The translations under genes were made by a program, and so were the position numbers. 64,000 bases of DNA. Source: Kordiimonas aestuarii (GTDB taxonomy: Bacteria; Pseudomonadota; Alphaproteobacteria; Sphingomonadales; Kordiimonadaceae). Of this stretch, positions 17,189 to 26,125 are shown piece after piece. The DNA lies in the NCBI RefSeq assembly GCF_025574465.1, contig NZ_JAOBPP010000021.1, positions 744,001 to 808,000 on the forward strand, read 5' to 3'. The notes beneath the pieces were generated by a model, which had not been told where the DNA came from, made no database searches, and saw only the letters and a program-made list of their open reading frames with translations. How positions within the stretch are numbered: the stretch's first letter is position 1; each line of letters begins with the position of its first letter.

Positions 17189-18769
17189 CTAGTGGCGGAA
17201 GTGGCGCATGCCGGTGAAGACCATGGCAAGTCCGGCCTCGTCTGCGGCGGTGATCACCTCGTCGTCACGCATGGAACCCCCGGGCTGGATGATGGCGGTC
17301 GCGCCCGCTTCTGCGGCGGCGAGCAAGCCGTCGGCAAACGGGAAGAAGGCGTCAGAGGCCACAACCGAACCCTTGGCGAGGCTTTCCGTCTCACCGGCCG
17401 TCTCGGCCGCTTCACCCGCACGGATGGCGGCGATGCGGCTGCTGTCTCGGCGGTTCATCTGGCCCGCGCCAATACCTACGGTCATGCCGTCCCGTACGTA
17501 AACAATCGCGTTTGATTTGACGTGTTTGCCCACTTGGAAGGCAAAGAGCATGTCCTTCAGTTCCGCGTTCGTTGGCGCGCGTTTGGTCACGACCTTCAGG
17601 TCATCAAGGCTCACGCGGCCGGTGTCGCGGTTCTGCACAAGATAACCTCCGGCGACGGACTTGACCATCTTCGCGGCCTGGGTTGGTACAGCGAGGCCGC
17701 CGGTCGTCAGCAGGCGCAAGTTTTTCTTCGCGCCGATGATCTCCCTGGCTTCGTCGGTGACCTCGGGCGCGATGATCACCTCGGTGAAGACCTTGATGAT
17801 CTCTTTCGCGGTGTCCGCGTCCAGGCGGCCGTTGAGCGCCACAATGCCGCCAAAGGCTGAAACAGGATCACACTTGAGCGCCTTTTTGTAGGCGTCCAAC
17901 AGCGTTTCGCCCATCGCCACGCCACAAGGGTTGGCGTGTTTGATAATGGCGACCGTGGGCACGCTCGGGTCAAACTCGCTGACGAGCTCAAAGGCGGCGT
18001 CGGTGTCGTTGAGGTTGTTATAGGACAGTTCCTTGCCCTGGTGCTGGGTTGCGGTGGCGATGCCCGGGCGGTTCTCGGCATTCTTGTAGAAAGCGGCAAC
18101 CTGATGCGGGTTTTCACCGTACCGGCATTCCTGCACCTTTTCCCCCGCAAACGGCAGGCGGTCGGGGAAGGTTTCGCCGTTCTGTTCGGCGAACCACTGG
18201 GCGATGGCGGCGTCGTAGGAACCCGTGCGGCTGTAGGCCTTGGCGGCAAGGCGGCGACGGGTCGCGAGTGTTGTGCCGCCGGTCTCGCTGACCTCGGCGA
18301 TGACAGTGGCATAGTCTGAAGGATCGGTCACAATGGTGACAAAGCCGTGGTTTTTGGCCGCCGAGCGCACCATGGCCGGGCCGCCGATGTCGATATTCTC
18401 GATACAGGTTTCAAAATCCGCACCTGAGGCAACGGTGGCTTCAAACGGGTACAGGTTGATGGCAACAAGGTCGATCGCGCCGATATCATGGTCTTTCATC
18501 GCCTTGACGTGGTCTTTGTTGTCCCGAAGCGCCAGAAGACCACCATGAATTTTGGGGTGCAGGGTCTTGACCCGCCCGTCCATCATCTCCGGGAAACCGG
18601 TGTGTTCAGCTACTTCCCGAACCGGCAGGCCCGCGTCGCGGATCGCCTTCGCCGAACCGCCGGTTGAAAGAAGCTCAACGCCCTTGTCGGCCAGTGCTTT
18701 TGCAAGCTCCACCAGCCCGGTTTTGTCCGACACCGACAGAAGGGCCCGTTTAATCGTCACTTTATCCAT
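17189..18769 (-). CDS. purH: Bifunctional AICAR transformylase / IMP cyclohydrolase
   Basis: A 526-residue enzyme of the last two steps of de novo IMP synthesis. The N-terminal MGS-like cyclohydrolase domain contains LLSTGGSAKAIRDAG and VKTLHPKIHGG. The C-terminal transformylase domain contains the catalytic IKHANPCGVA motif (Lys-His) and ends SDAFFPFADGLLAAAEAG and IIQPGGSMRDDEVI. Length and motifs are normal. It is the last gene of the rsmB-rpe-heparinase-purH run but is separated from the heparinase gene by an intrinsic terminator, so it may be attenuated or have its own promoter. Confidence 0.98.
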   Translation of the reverse strand: MDKVTIKRALLSVSDKTGLVELAKALADKGVELLSTGGSAKAIRDAGLPVREVAEHTGFPEMMDGRVKTLHPKIHGGLLALRDNKDHVKAMKDHDIGAIDLVAINLYPFEATVASGADFETCIENIDIGGPAMVRSAAKNHGFVTIVTDPSDYATVIAEVSETGGTTLATRRRLAAKAYSRTGSYDAAIAQWFAEQNGETFPDRLPFAGEKVQECRYGENPHQVAAFYKNAENRPGIATATQHQGKELSYNNLNDTDAAFELVSEFDPSVPTVAIIKHANPCGVAMGETLLDAYKKALKCDPVSAFGGIVALNGRLDADTAKEIIKVFTEVIIAPEVTDEAREIIGAKKNLRLLTTGGLAVPTQAAKMVKSVAGGYLVQNRDTGRVSLDDLKVVTKRAPTNAELKDMLFAFQVGKHVKSNAIVYVRDGMTVGIGAGQMNRRDSSRIAAIRAGEAAETAGETESLAKGSVVASDAFFPFADGLLAAAEAGATAIIQPGGSMRDDEVITAADEAGLAMVFTGMRHFRH

Positions 18770-18786
18770 ACTTTATGGTCGCCTCT

Positions 18787-18843
18787 AAAATAAAAACATC
18801 CGACACATGCGGCCACCCATCAGGCCGGGTTGTGTCAGATGTT
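18787..18843 (-). terminator. Intrinsic terminator or attenuator between the heparinase gene and purH
   Basis: Arms 18795-18807 and 18831-18843 pair with one mismatch over 13 bp, with an inner GGCC/GGCC stem. On the minus strand the stem is followed by TTTTTATTTT. The heparinase stop codon lies inside the stem, and the purH ATG is about 20 bases beyond the T tract. Confidence 0.85.
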
Positions 18844-20586
18844 CATTTCACTCAAAACCCAATTGCAAATGGGTTGCTCGTTCCCCCCTGTGCCCGCACC
18901 ATGGGCCAGCGTGACAACAATTTGCCGCGCCGCTTCAGGACGGTCGGGCCGGCTGAGATAAAGGCTGTCCTCAATCTCGGCCTTGCCGCCGTCCGCATCG
19001 AAAATCCATGTCTTGCCGGATCTTGTCTCCAGCGTGATACGCCCGTCCGGCGCCTTCATGGCGCGTACGTGCGGATGCAGATGAAAGCGCAGCAGCACTT
19101 CCTGCCCGGCTAGTTTTTTGATTTTTGGGCCGAACAGGCGGTCGCTGCCCTTGATGCGGCTGCCGTCGGCCAGCACTTCAATCAGCCGTTCGTGTTTGAT
19201 GCCAAACCGCTTCAGGTAACCGTCGTGGGTCAGCCTCAGGCGTTGGCCTTCGTCGGTGCCTTCGCGGATCATCAGTGTTTCACCCACGCCGGCACCAAGC
19301 CGCCCGTCTTCCATCAGGCGGGTGGAGTTGCGGTCACCAATCACCAATGTCGAATGCGCTGCCGTGGTGCGCGAGAGCGTGGCCAGCCGCGGCATGGGGC
19401 CGTGTTTGGATGCGGGGCCGACGCTGACAATCATGCGTTCCTGGCCAACGGAAAATTCAATTGCGCCGGTGCTGGCGTGCGCGCGTGCGGCATAGGCCTG
19501 CGGGGGTGGCGGACCGGCGTCCATGATCAGGCAGGCTTTGCCCGCAATCACGCGCTGGAAGCCCGTGTGGGCAGCATTCTCGATGGCTTTGCCCTTGGCG
19601 TCGCTGGCGGCTAATATGGCATTTGTGCCGTGTCCCCCTTCGGCGGTAACGCCGCCAAACTGCGCGAAACTGCCGTCCCCATGGCGCATGGCACGGATGA
19701 AAGGTGCGATACGGTCAAGTGTTGTTAGCACCCAGGCAGGCAGGTCATCACCACGGTCCTGATAGGCGCCGCGCACAAGAATGAGCAGCTGCATGGTGCG
19801 GATAGCATCCGCCGTGTTGCGGCTGGCGGGGCCGCCGTCCGGCAGGATGAAGCCCGCCAGCGCGCGTTCAAGCTCTGTACTGCCACGGTTCAGCCACGCC
19901 GTGCCGCCGGGCAGCAGCAGGCCACAGAGTGTCAGTGCGGTAGTGGTGTAAACACGCGGCAGGCCTGCGGGCGCGTCATGCCACACGCGCATCAGGTGGC
20001 GGGTCTGGCGTGCGAAACTTGTCAGTACCTTCGAACGGTAAACAAGGTCTTCGCTGGAGAGAATAAGCGGCGCATGGGGCAGCCAGTTGATCAGGCGGCG
20101 GGCCAGGGTTTCCGCGTTCCACGCGTCCCTGAACCAGTCTTCCCCATAGGGAAGCCACCAGGACAGCATGGTTTCTGCCGCGTCGCGGGCTTTTACCTGG
20201 TCCCCCACCTGGGCCAGGTCCTGCAGCCAGTGGAAGCTGTGGGCATAGTGGCGGAACCTGAGGCTCGCGCTTTCCATGCGCAACCAGAAATCTTCTTTCA
20301 GCACATGTTGTTCGCCATCATGCAGCATATCGCCGCCAAAAATAGCGGAGCCAAGCGTGGCATTACCGGGTGCCGGGTCGTCGGGGCTGCCGAGCAACTG
20401 CCCGGGATGACGGCCGCGCAAACGGTAGCTGTAGAGCGAGGTGGAATAACCCCATTCGCGCAGCTGTTGGCCGGCGCGCTTGAGGGCGTTCAGGACAAAA
20501 TGGGAGCGTTGATCGCGCCTTAGCGTGGAACGCGACATGGGCGTCCGGGCCGCATATTCGGCAATTTGATCAAAGGCCGCGTTCAT
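18835..20586 (-). CDS. Heparinase II/III family protein
   Basis: A 583-residue protein with an N-terminal all-helical part and a C-terminal beta-sandwich (heparinase II/III-like, about residues 300-570). Seen are FSVGQERMIVSVG, HSTLVIGDRNSTRL and VLLRFHLHPHV. It is common in alphaproteobacteria next to purH and rpe, although its substrate there is not established. There is no evident signal peptide, which is odd for a polysaccharide lyase. I chose ATG 20586 with GGGAG upstream; the frame is open further upstream but overlaps rpe. Confidence 0.85.
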   Translation of the reverse strand: MNAAFDQIAEYAARTPMSRSTLRRDQRSHFVLNALKRAGQQLREWGYSTSLYSYRLRGRHPGQLLGSPDDPAPGNATLGSAIFGGDMLHDGEQHVLKEDFWLRMESASLRFRHYAHSFHWLQDLAQVGDQVKARDAAETMLSWWLPYGEDWFRDAWNAETLARRLINWLPHAPLILSSEDLVYRSKVLTSFARQTRHLMRVWHDAPAGLPRVYTTTALTLCGLLLPGGTAWLNRGSTELERALAGFILPDGGPASRNTADAIRTMQLLILVRGAYQDRGDDLPAWVLTTLDRIAPFIRAMRHGDGSFAQFGGVTAEGGHGTNAILAASDAKGKAIENAAHTGFQRVIAGKACLIMDAGPPPPQAYAARAHASTGAIEFSVGQERMIVSVGPASKHGPMPRLATLSRTTAAHSTLVIGDRNSTRLMEDGRLGAGVGETLMIREGTDEGQRLRLTHDGYLKRFGIKHERLIEVLADGSRIKGSDRLFGPKIKKLAGQEVLLRFHLHPHVRAMKAPDGRITLETRSGKTWIFDADGGKAEIEDSLYLSRPDRPEAARQIVVTLAHGAGTGGNEQPICNWVLSEMNI

Positions 20587-20635
20587 CGCCGCCTGCTCCC
20601 TGTCCTTAATGTTATACTCTAAATTGGTGATACAC

Positions 20636-21295
20636 CTAAACCCTGAGCGCCTTGATGTTGGCCGCGTACATGTCCGGTCCGCCTTTGAACGTGGCGCTGC
20701 CGGCAACAACCACATCGGCGCCTGCGTCCACGACCGACTGGATTGTCGAGGCGTTCACGCCGCCGTCCACTTCAAGGTCGATATCCAGCCCCAGCGCATC
20801 GATGCGCTTGCGGATGGCTTCAATCTTGCGCAACTGGCTGTCGATAAAGCTCTGCCCGCCAAAACCGGGGTTAACCGACATCACAAGGATAAGGTCTAGC
20901 TCTTCATAAAGATAGTCGATTGTGCTTTCAGGCGTCGACGGGTTGAGGGAAACCCCGGCCTTCGCGCCTGCCGCCTTGATCACCTGCAGTGTGCGGTGGG
21001 TGTGCGGGCCCGCTTCCACGTGGGCGGTGATGATATCCGCGCCCGCCTTGGCAAAAGCCTCGATATAGGGGTCGACCGGTTCGATCATCAGGTGCACGTC
21101 AAACACCTTGTCGCTGTGCGGCCTCAGCGCCTTCACCACATCGGGGCCGATGGTGATGTTGGGGACAAAATGGCCGTCCATCACGTCGATGTGGATATAG
21201 TCGGCACCGGCCGCGTCAACGGCTCTGACTTCTTCACCCAGCCGGGCGAAATCCGCCGACAGGATGGAAGGGGCAATTCTGAGAGGCTTTTTCAT
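20636..21295 (-). CDS. rpe: Ribulose-phosphate 3-epimerase
   Basis: A 219-residue TIM-barrel enzyme interconverting ribulose-5-P and xylulose-5-P. Motifs: IAPSILSADFARLGEE, HIDVMDGHFVPNITIGP (metal ligands His and Asp), VMSVNPGFGGQSFI and LEVDGGVNASTI. Length is standard. It lies 63 bases after rsmB and 49 before the heparinase gene in the same transcript. Confidence 0.98.
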   Translation of the reverse strand: MKKPLRIAPSILSADFARLGEEVRAVDAAGADYIHIDVMDGHFVPNITIGPDVVKALRPHSDKVFDVHLMIEPVDPYIEAFAKAGADIITAHVEAGPHTHRTLQVIKAAGAKAGVSLNPSTPESTIDYLYEELDLILVMSVNPGFGGQSFIDSQLRKIEAIRKRIDALGLDIDLEVDGGVNASTIQSVVDAGADVVVAGSATFKGGPDMYAANIKALRV

Positions 21296-21358
21296 GGCGC
21301 TTCCATATCAGTTTGGCCCAATGCCCGCAAGCGTTTGGGCGTGCTTTTGGCACAGTTT

Positions 21359-22708
21359 TCAGGCCGTTTGGTCTTTGGTGATCCGGGCGGCAAAAAAGCC
21401 GTCCATGCCGCCTGCATCCGACATCATAGACGGCAGGCAGCGCATGTCACCCTCTGGCGTGACAAGGGCATCCATGCCGCCAAGGTCATCCGCAGATATA
21501 CCCGCGCGTTTGGCGTTTTTATGGCGGGAGAGGAAAGCATCGATCTGATCTTTCCCTTCTGCGCGCTCCAGCGAACAGACGCAGTAAACAAGCGTGCCGC
21601 CCGTGGGCAACAGCGCGAAGGCGTGGTCGAGGATACGGGCCTGCAGGGTCGCCAGCTTTTCCACGTCCTCCGGCGCTTTGGTCCAGATGACATCCGGGTT
21701 GCGCCTGAGCGTGCCGGTGGCCGAACACGGCGCATCCAGAAGGATATGATCCACTGGCGTTTTGGGGGTGAAGGTGGCGGCGTCGGCCACATGGACATCG
21801 GCCTTCAGGCCAGTGCGCGCCAAATTGGCGTGCAGGCGCTTCAGGCGGTTCCTGTTGCGGTCGATCGCTGTTACGGTCGCGCCGCGGCTGACGAGCTGCA
21901 TGGTCTTGCCGCCCGGTGCGGCGCACATATCCAGCACGTGTTTGCCACTTACGTCGCCAAGCAGCATGACCGGCAGGCTGGCTGCCATATCCTGTATCCA
22001 CCATGTGCCGTCGGTGTAACCCGGCAGCTCTGCCACATCGGTAAGCGCCCGGCGCAGGCTGCCGTTTGGCATGACCGTGGCCGCCAGAGCCTCTGCCCAT
22101 GTGTCGGCGTCTTGCCCGACGGCCAGCGTGATATCAAGCGGCGGCGCGGTTTGCAGACAGCGTGCGATGTCCTGCATCACCGCGGGGCCATAGGCTTTGG
22201 ACCAGCTTTGTTGCAGCCAGTCCGGCAGGTCGGCGTCGGGCATGGCGTCCAGTTTTGCCACCAATGCATCGCGTTCGCGCACGGCACGGCGCAAGACGGC
22301 GTTCACAAGCCCGGAAAACCCTCGTTCCTTGCCGGACAAATTCTTGACCATAGTCACGGTTTCATTAACTGCGGCATGGTCCGCCGTGCGCATGAAGAGG
22401 ATTTGGGCAAGACCGGTCAGGAGCGCGGCGTCGGTCCAGGTGGCGTTCCGGGGCAGGCCACGGTCGATCAAGGTACGCATGAGAACGCGCAAGGAACCAA
22501 GCCGCCTGAGGCATAGCATCACAAGCTGCATTACAAAGGCGCGGTCGCGGCCGTCCAGTTCGCTGGTGATATCATCCAGCGCTACGTCAAACGGGCGGCC
22601 TTTGAGCGTTACGGCCATCAGGGTGCGCACTGCCGCCTCGCGAGCGTTTTTCGGCTGAGCGTTTTGCGGTGCGTCGGTGGTTTTTGGGGTTTCTGGCTTT
22701 GTCATCAT
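21359..22708 (-). CDS. rsmB: 16S rRNA (cytosine-5) methyltransferase RsmB-like
   Basis: A 449-residue SAM-dependent RNA m5C methyltransferase. An N-terminal NusB-like helical domain (residues about 20-150) is followed by the catalytic domain: CAAPGGKTMQL (SAM motif I), DAPCSATGTLRRNPD (Cys) and LVYCVCSLERAEG (catalytic Cys). It heads the rsmB-rpe-heparinase-purH run. Two adjacent ATGs are possible starts. Confidence 0.92.
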   Translation of the reverse strand: MMTKPETPKTTDAPQNAQPKNAREAAVRTLMAVTLKGRPFDVALDDITSELDGRDRAFVMQLVMLCLRRLGSLRVLMRTLIDRGLPRNATWTDAALLTGLAQILFMRTADHAAVNETVTMVKNLSGKERGFSGLVNAVLRRAVRERDALVAKLDAMPDADLPDWLQQSWSKAYGPAVMQDIARCLQTAPPLDITLAVGQDADTWAEALAATVMPNGSLRRALTDVAELPGYTDGTWWIQDMAASLPVMLLGDVSGKHVLDMCAAPGGKTMQLVSRGATVTAIDRNRNRLKRLHANLARTGLKADVHVADAATFTPKTPVDHILLDAPCSATGTLRRNPDVIWTKAPEDVEKLATLQARILDHAFALLPTGGTLVYCVCSLERAEGKDQIDAFLSRHKNAKRAGISADDLGGMDALVTPEGDMRCLPSMMSDAGGMDGFFAARITKDQTA

Positions 22709-22834
22709 GGCGCTTCATAGCGCCAAGCGCGCCGCAAGGCAAAGCGAAACGCAGACCAAATGCACGATTGCCTTGCGCGCGACGCATTTTCCCCCTTACT
22801 TAGGGACAAAGACAAGATACGCGGGGAGGACTAT

Positions 22835-23560
22835 ATGCACCAGACAGTGACGATTGCATCGCGCTTCAAGGGCCCACCGACGAGCGGCAATGGCGGTTAT
22901 GTCTGCGGCATGCTGGCCAGCCTGATTGAGGGCCCGGCGGAAGCCAGCCTCAAGGCCCCGCCGCCGCTGGACATTGACCTTGCACTTTCAAAGTCGGGTG
23001 ACGGCAGCGTGCTGATGCAGGGCGATGTAGTACTGGGTGTGGCAAAACCTGCAACGCTTGACCTTGAGGTACCCGCCTTTCCGACCCCGCTGACGCTTGG
23101 CGGCAACCCCGTGGACGCGCCGGGGCGGCCCAAAAAGTTTGAACCGTTTGAAACCTGTTTTGTGTGCGGGCACGAGCGCACACATCCGGACGGGCTGTGT
23201 ATCCACGCAAAAATGGTTGAGGGCGTGCCCGGTATGGTCGCCGCCAAATGGCTGCTGGATGAAAGTTACGCGGGGGCTGACGGCAATCTCTCAGACGTGA
23301 TGCTGTGGGCCGCGCTTGACTGTCCCGGCTATTTTGCCTGTGCGGCCGGGGAAGCGGCACTGCTTGGGCGCCTGACCGCCGAGATTACCGGAAAGCTGAA
23401 GGCCGAAGGCGAGGCCACGGTGATCGGCTGGGATTTAGGTGCCTCTGGCCGCAAGCGCCGCTGTGGCACCGCCGTGCTCGACGCGGGAGGTAACCTCATC
23501 GCAAAAGCAGAGGGGCTTTGGATCGTGGTCGATGCCGACCGCTTGAAGGCTGAGGGTTAA
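22835..23560 (+). CDS. Hotdog-like conserved protein, possibly thioesterase-superfamily
   Basis: A 241-residue cytoplasmic protein. The N-terminal RFKGPPTSGNGGYVCGMLA and the C-terminal CPGYFACAAGEAALLGRLTAEI suggest two hotdog-like halves, in the style of thioesterase-like family proteins. A CFVCGHERTHPDGLCIHA stretch between them holds CxxCx10C cysteines and a His and may bind metal. I chose ATG 22835 because GGGAGGA lies 4 bases upstream; the earlier open frame has no ribosome site. It precedes the AmpG-like gene by 4 bases. Function is not established. Confidence 0.65.
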   Translation: MHQTVTIASRFKGPPTSGNGGYVCGMLASLIEGPAEASLKAPPPLDIDLALSKSGDGSVLMQGDVVLGVAKPATLDLEVPAFPTPLTLGGNPVDAPGRPKKFEPFETCFVCGHERTHPDGLCIHAKMVEGVPGMVAAKWLLDESYAGADGNLSDVMLWAALDCPGYFACAAGEAALLGRLTAEITGKLKAEGEATVIGWDLGASGRKRRCGTAVLDAGGNLIAKAEGLWIVVDADRLKAEG

Positions 23561-23564
23561 CCGC

Positions 23565-24902
23565 GTGTCGAAAGCAAAAGACCTTTGGGCCGCGCTGGAG
23601 CCCTACCGCGACCGGCGCATCGTCGCCACCTTCGGCCTTGGCATGTCGAGCGGCTTTCCGCTCACCTTCGTGATTTCGCTTCTGGGAATCTGGCTGTCGC
23701 GGGAGGATGTGAGCAAGTCGGACGTTGGGCTTTTTGCGCTTATCACCACTTTCTACACCTGGAAGTTTCTGTGGTCGCCGGCGATTGACCGCCTGCCACT
23801 TGGCCCGGTCACCCGGTTTTTTGGCCAGCGGCGCGGCTGGCTTTTCACCATTCAGGCGCTGATGGCTGTGGGTATCTTCATCGTAGCGGGGCTTGAGCCC
23901 GCGAGCCAGCTTTACTGGGTTGCGGTCCTGTGCGCGTCCATCGCCTTCCTGTCCGCCAGTCAGGATATCGTTATCGACGCCTACCGCATCGAGATTATCG
24001 ACGACAGGGAAGAGCAGGGCTATAGCGCGGCGGCATATGTCTTTGGCTACCGTACCGCCAACTATGTTGCCGGGGTTGGCGTGTTGACGGTTGCCAATTT
24101 TTACGGTTGGTCGTTGGCGATCAGCCTGCTGCCGCTTTTGCTGCTGCCCGGTACGCTGGCGGCCCTTTTTATTGGTGAGCCGGAAGGCCGCGAGGATAGC
24201 GAGTTTCTGGCAAACGAACGCAAGCGCCATGCAGGATTACCGACATTTGTCGAACGCCTGCGCGAAGCCGTGTGGTTGCCGTTCAAGGAATTTACCCGTC
24301 GGGATTACTGGCTGCTGGTGCTGTTGTTCATCCTGCTTTTCAAGGCTGGCGATGCGGTGACGGCAATCATGACCGGCCCGCTGATTGTGGAGATGGGCTT
24401 CTCGGACCTTGATATTGCCGCGGCAAACAAGACGGTTGGTTTCATCACCCTCATGATCGGCGTTGGGTTGGGGGCGGTGCTTTACAAACGGATTGGCATT
24501 TACCAGGCGCTTCTGTTCACGGGCATTCTTATGATGCTGACAAACCTTGGTTTTGCCTGGCTTTCCATGGGCGCGACCGAGAGTTGGCGGCTGGCGGTGA
24601 CAGTTGGGCTTGAAAACTTCGCCACCGGGCTTGGTACGACTGTGATCATCGCCTATTACGCAGGGCTTTGTAATGTCAATTTCACCGCGACACAATTTGC
24701 ACTGCTGTCGTCGCTTGGTAATCAGGCGCGTACCCTTCTGGGCGCGCCCAGTGGTTTTGTCGCCGAGGCCGTGGGCTGGGTGGAGTTTTTCCTGTATGCG
24801 ACAGCGATTGCCATACCCGGGCTTATTCTCCTGTTCATTCTCTGGAAAAAAGATGTGGGAACGGGTAACCTTGCAACCGGTGATGGGAAGGCCGACATAT
24901 GA
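23565..24902 (+). CDS. AmpG family MFS transporter
   Basis: A 445-residue inner-membrane transporter with about 12 membrane segments. The AmpG signature is good: TFGLGMSSGFPLTFV at the N terminus, TFYTWKFLWSPAIDR, and SASQDIVIDAYRIEI. AmpG imports muropeptides for cell-wall recycling; no beta-lactamase or amidase gene is nearby, and the alphaproteobacterial family has several paralogues with unproven substrates. The start is GTG at 23565, with GAGGG overlapping the stop of the gene upstream. Confidence 0.88.
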   Translation: MSKAKDLWAALEPYRDRRIVATFGLGMSSGFPLTFVISLLGIWLSREDVSKSDVGLFALITTFYTWKFLWSPAIDRLPLGPVTRFFGQRRGWLFTIQALMAVGIFIVAGLEPASQLYWVAVLCASIAFLSASQDIVIDAYRIEIIDDREEQGYSAAAYVFGYRTANYVAGVGVLTVANFYGWSLAISLLPLLLLPGTLAALFIGEPEGREDSEFLANERKRHAGLPTFVERLREAVWLPFKEFTRRDYWLLVLLFILLFKAGDAVTAIMTGPLIVEMGFSDLDIAAANKTVGFITLMIGVGLGAVLYKRIGIYQALLFTGILMMLTNLGFAWLSMGATESWRLAVTVGLENFATGLGTTVIIAYYAGLCNVNFTATQFALLSSLGNQARTLLGAPSGFVAEAVGWVEFFLYATAIAIPGLILLFILWKKDVGTGNLATGDGKADI

Positions 24903-24971
24903 AACCATGTCACGGATTGTTCAAGCGTCTGTAACAATATCGCCACGCTGTGTGCCTATAAGGATCGCCTT

Positions 24972-25877
24972 ATGAAAAGATACGCTCTCATTCGCCCACG
25001 GGTTGCCGCCGCGCAGACATTGGCAGGTGCCCCGTCCTATGTGCGGCAAGGCAGCCTTGAGGTTCGTCTCGCGCGCTCTTTCAAGGAAATCAAATGGGCG
25101 CAGAAGCTGCGCTATAAAATCTTCTACGAAGAAATGCAGGCCAAGCCTGACTGGCGCATGCGCATGACCAAGCGCGATATCGACCCCTATGATGCGGTGT
25201 GTGACCACCTGCTGGTGATTGATCATGACCGCAAGAAGGGCAAACGGGTTGTGGGTACCTACCGCCTCTTGCGCCAGGAAATTGCTGAGGCACATAACGG
25301 CTTTTATTCCGGTGGTGAGTTTGACCTGACGCCGATGAACTCACCCGCCTTCCGCAAGCAGATGGGCGAAGGCCGCCAGCTTCTTGAACTGGGTCGGTCA
25401 TGCGTGCACAAGGATTACCGCGCCAATTCCACCATCAATATGCTGTGGAAAGGTATTTCGGAATATCTGAAGGCACACAATATCGCCTATATGTTCGGGT
25501 GCGCCTCATTTGAAGGCACGGACCCCGAAGACTTCAAGGAAGCGCTGGCTTACCTCTACCACAACCATCTGGTGGCCGAGGATTTCCACGTGAAGGCGCT
25601 GGATGGCCAGTTTGTGAACATGAACACCATGCCGGCTGATGAGGTTGACGTGAAACGCGCGCGCCGCGCATTGCCGCCCTTGATCAAGGGTTACCTGCGG
25701 ATCGGCTGTTTCATCGGTGATGGCGCGGTGGTTGACAAGCAGTTCGGTACCACGGACGTGTTTATCCTGCTGCCGGTTGAGCGCATCGCCAGCCGCTATT
25801 CCAAGCATTTTGATATGGGCGCGGGCACACAAGCCAACGACAGCGCGGATGCGGGCCGGGAAGCTTCCGCCGTATAG
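24972..25877 (+). CDS. olsB: L-ornithine N-alpha-acyltransferase (OlsB-like GNAT)
   Basis: A 301-residue acyl-ACP-dependent N-acyltransferase, the first enzyme of ornithine lipid synthesis. Typical stretches: EVRLARSFKEIKWAQKLRYK, DPYDAVCDHLLVID, LELGRSCVHKDYR and MFGCASFEGTDPE. No olsA is adjacent. AAGGA lies 7 bases before the ATG. The family also includes hemolysin-like N-acyl amino acid synthases, so ornithine as substrate is probable, not certain. Confidence 0.85.
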   Translation: MKRYALIRPRVAAAQTLAGAPSYVRQGSLEVRLARSFKEIKWAQKLRYKIFYEEMQAKPDWRMRMTKRDIDPYDAVCDHLLVIDHDRKKGKRVVGTYRLLRQEIAEAHNGFYSGGEFDLTPMNSPAFRKQMGEGRQLLELGRSCVHKDYRANSTINMLWKGISEYLKAHNIAYMFGCASFEGTDPEDFKEALAYLYHNHLVAEDFHVKALDGQFVNMNTMPADEVDVKRARRALPPLIKGYLRIGCFIGDGAVVDKQFGTTDVFILLPVERIASRYSKHFDMGAGTQANDSADAGREASAV

Positions 25878-25953
25878 GAATTGAGATGAACCGTGCCGTC
25901 TAAAGGTTAAAGTGTGAGATTATAACAATTCCTACCCTTATGCGCGCGGGTCG

Positions 25954-26064
25954 TCAGCTTTTCTCCCTGGCAGCCTGGATATGTTTCTCGGAAATATGCA
26001 GGTGGGCATCGGTGGGGTAAAAGCCGTAGCGGCTGATATCATCAAGGCATTCATTGACCTCCAC
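25954..26064 (-). CDS. Possible small gene or gene remnant
   Basis: On the minus strand a frame runs from an upstream stop near 26133 to TGA at 25954. From a GTG at 26064 it encodes 36 residues, with composition that looks like real protein (DDISRYGFYPTDAHLHISEK). No ATG is in frame and no clear ribosome site is seen. It follows the DUF938 gene directly, so it may be a coupled small gene, a decayed tail of a longer gene, or chance. Confidence 0.3.
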   Translation of the reverse strand: MEVNECLDDISRYGFYPTDAHLHISEKHIQAAREKS

Positions 26065-26125
26065 GTCGGCTATGGGGCAGTCAGTAAACGTTAATCCACA
26101 TGGATGACTATAAAATGGTCCGTAT

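Noticed and set aside
20996..22516. A 506-residue open frame on the plus strand
   Set aside because: It is antisense to rpe and rsmB, both with intact family motifs; composition is Arg/Gly/His-rich as expected for a shadow of GC-rich coding DNA.
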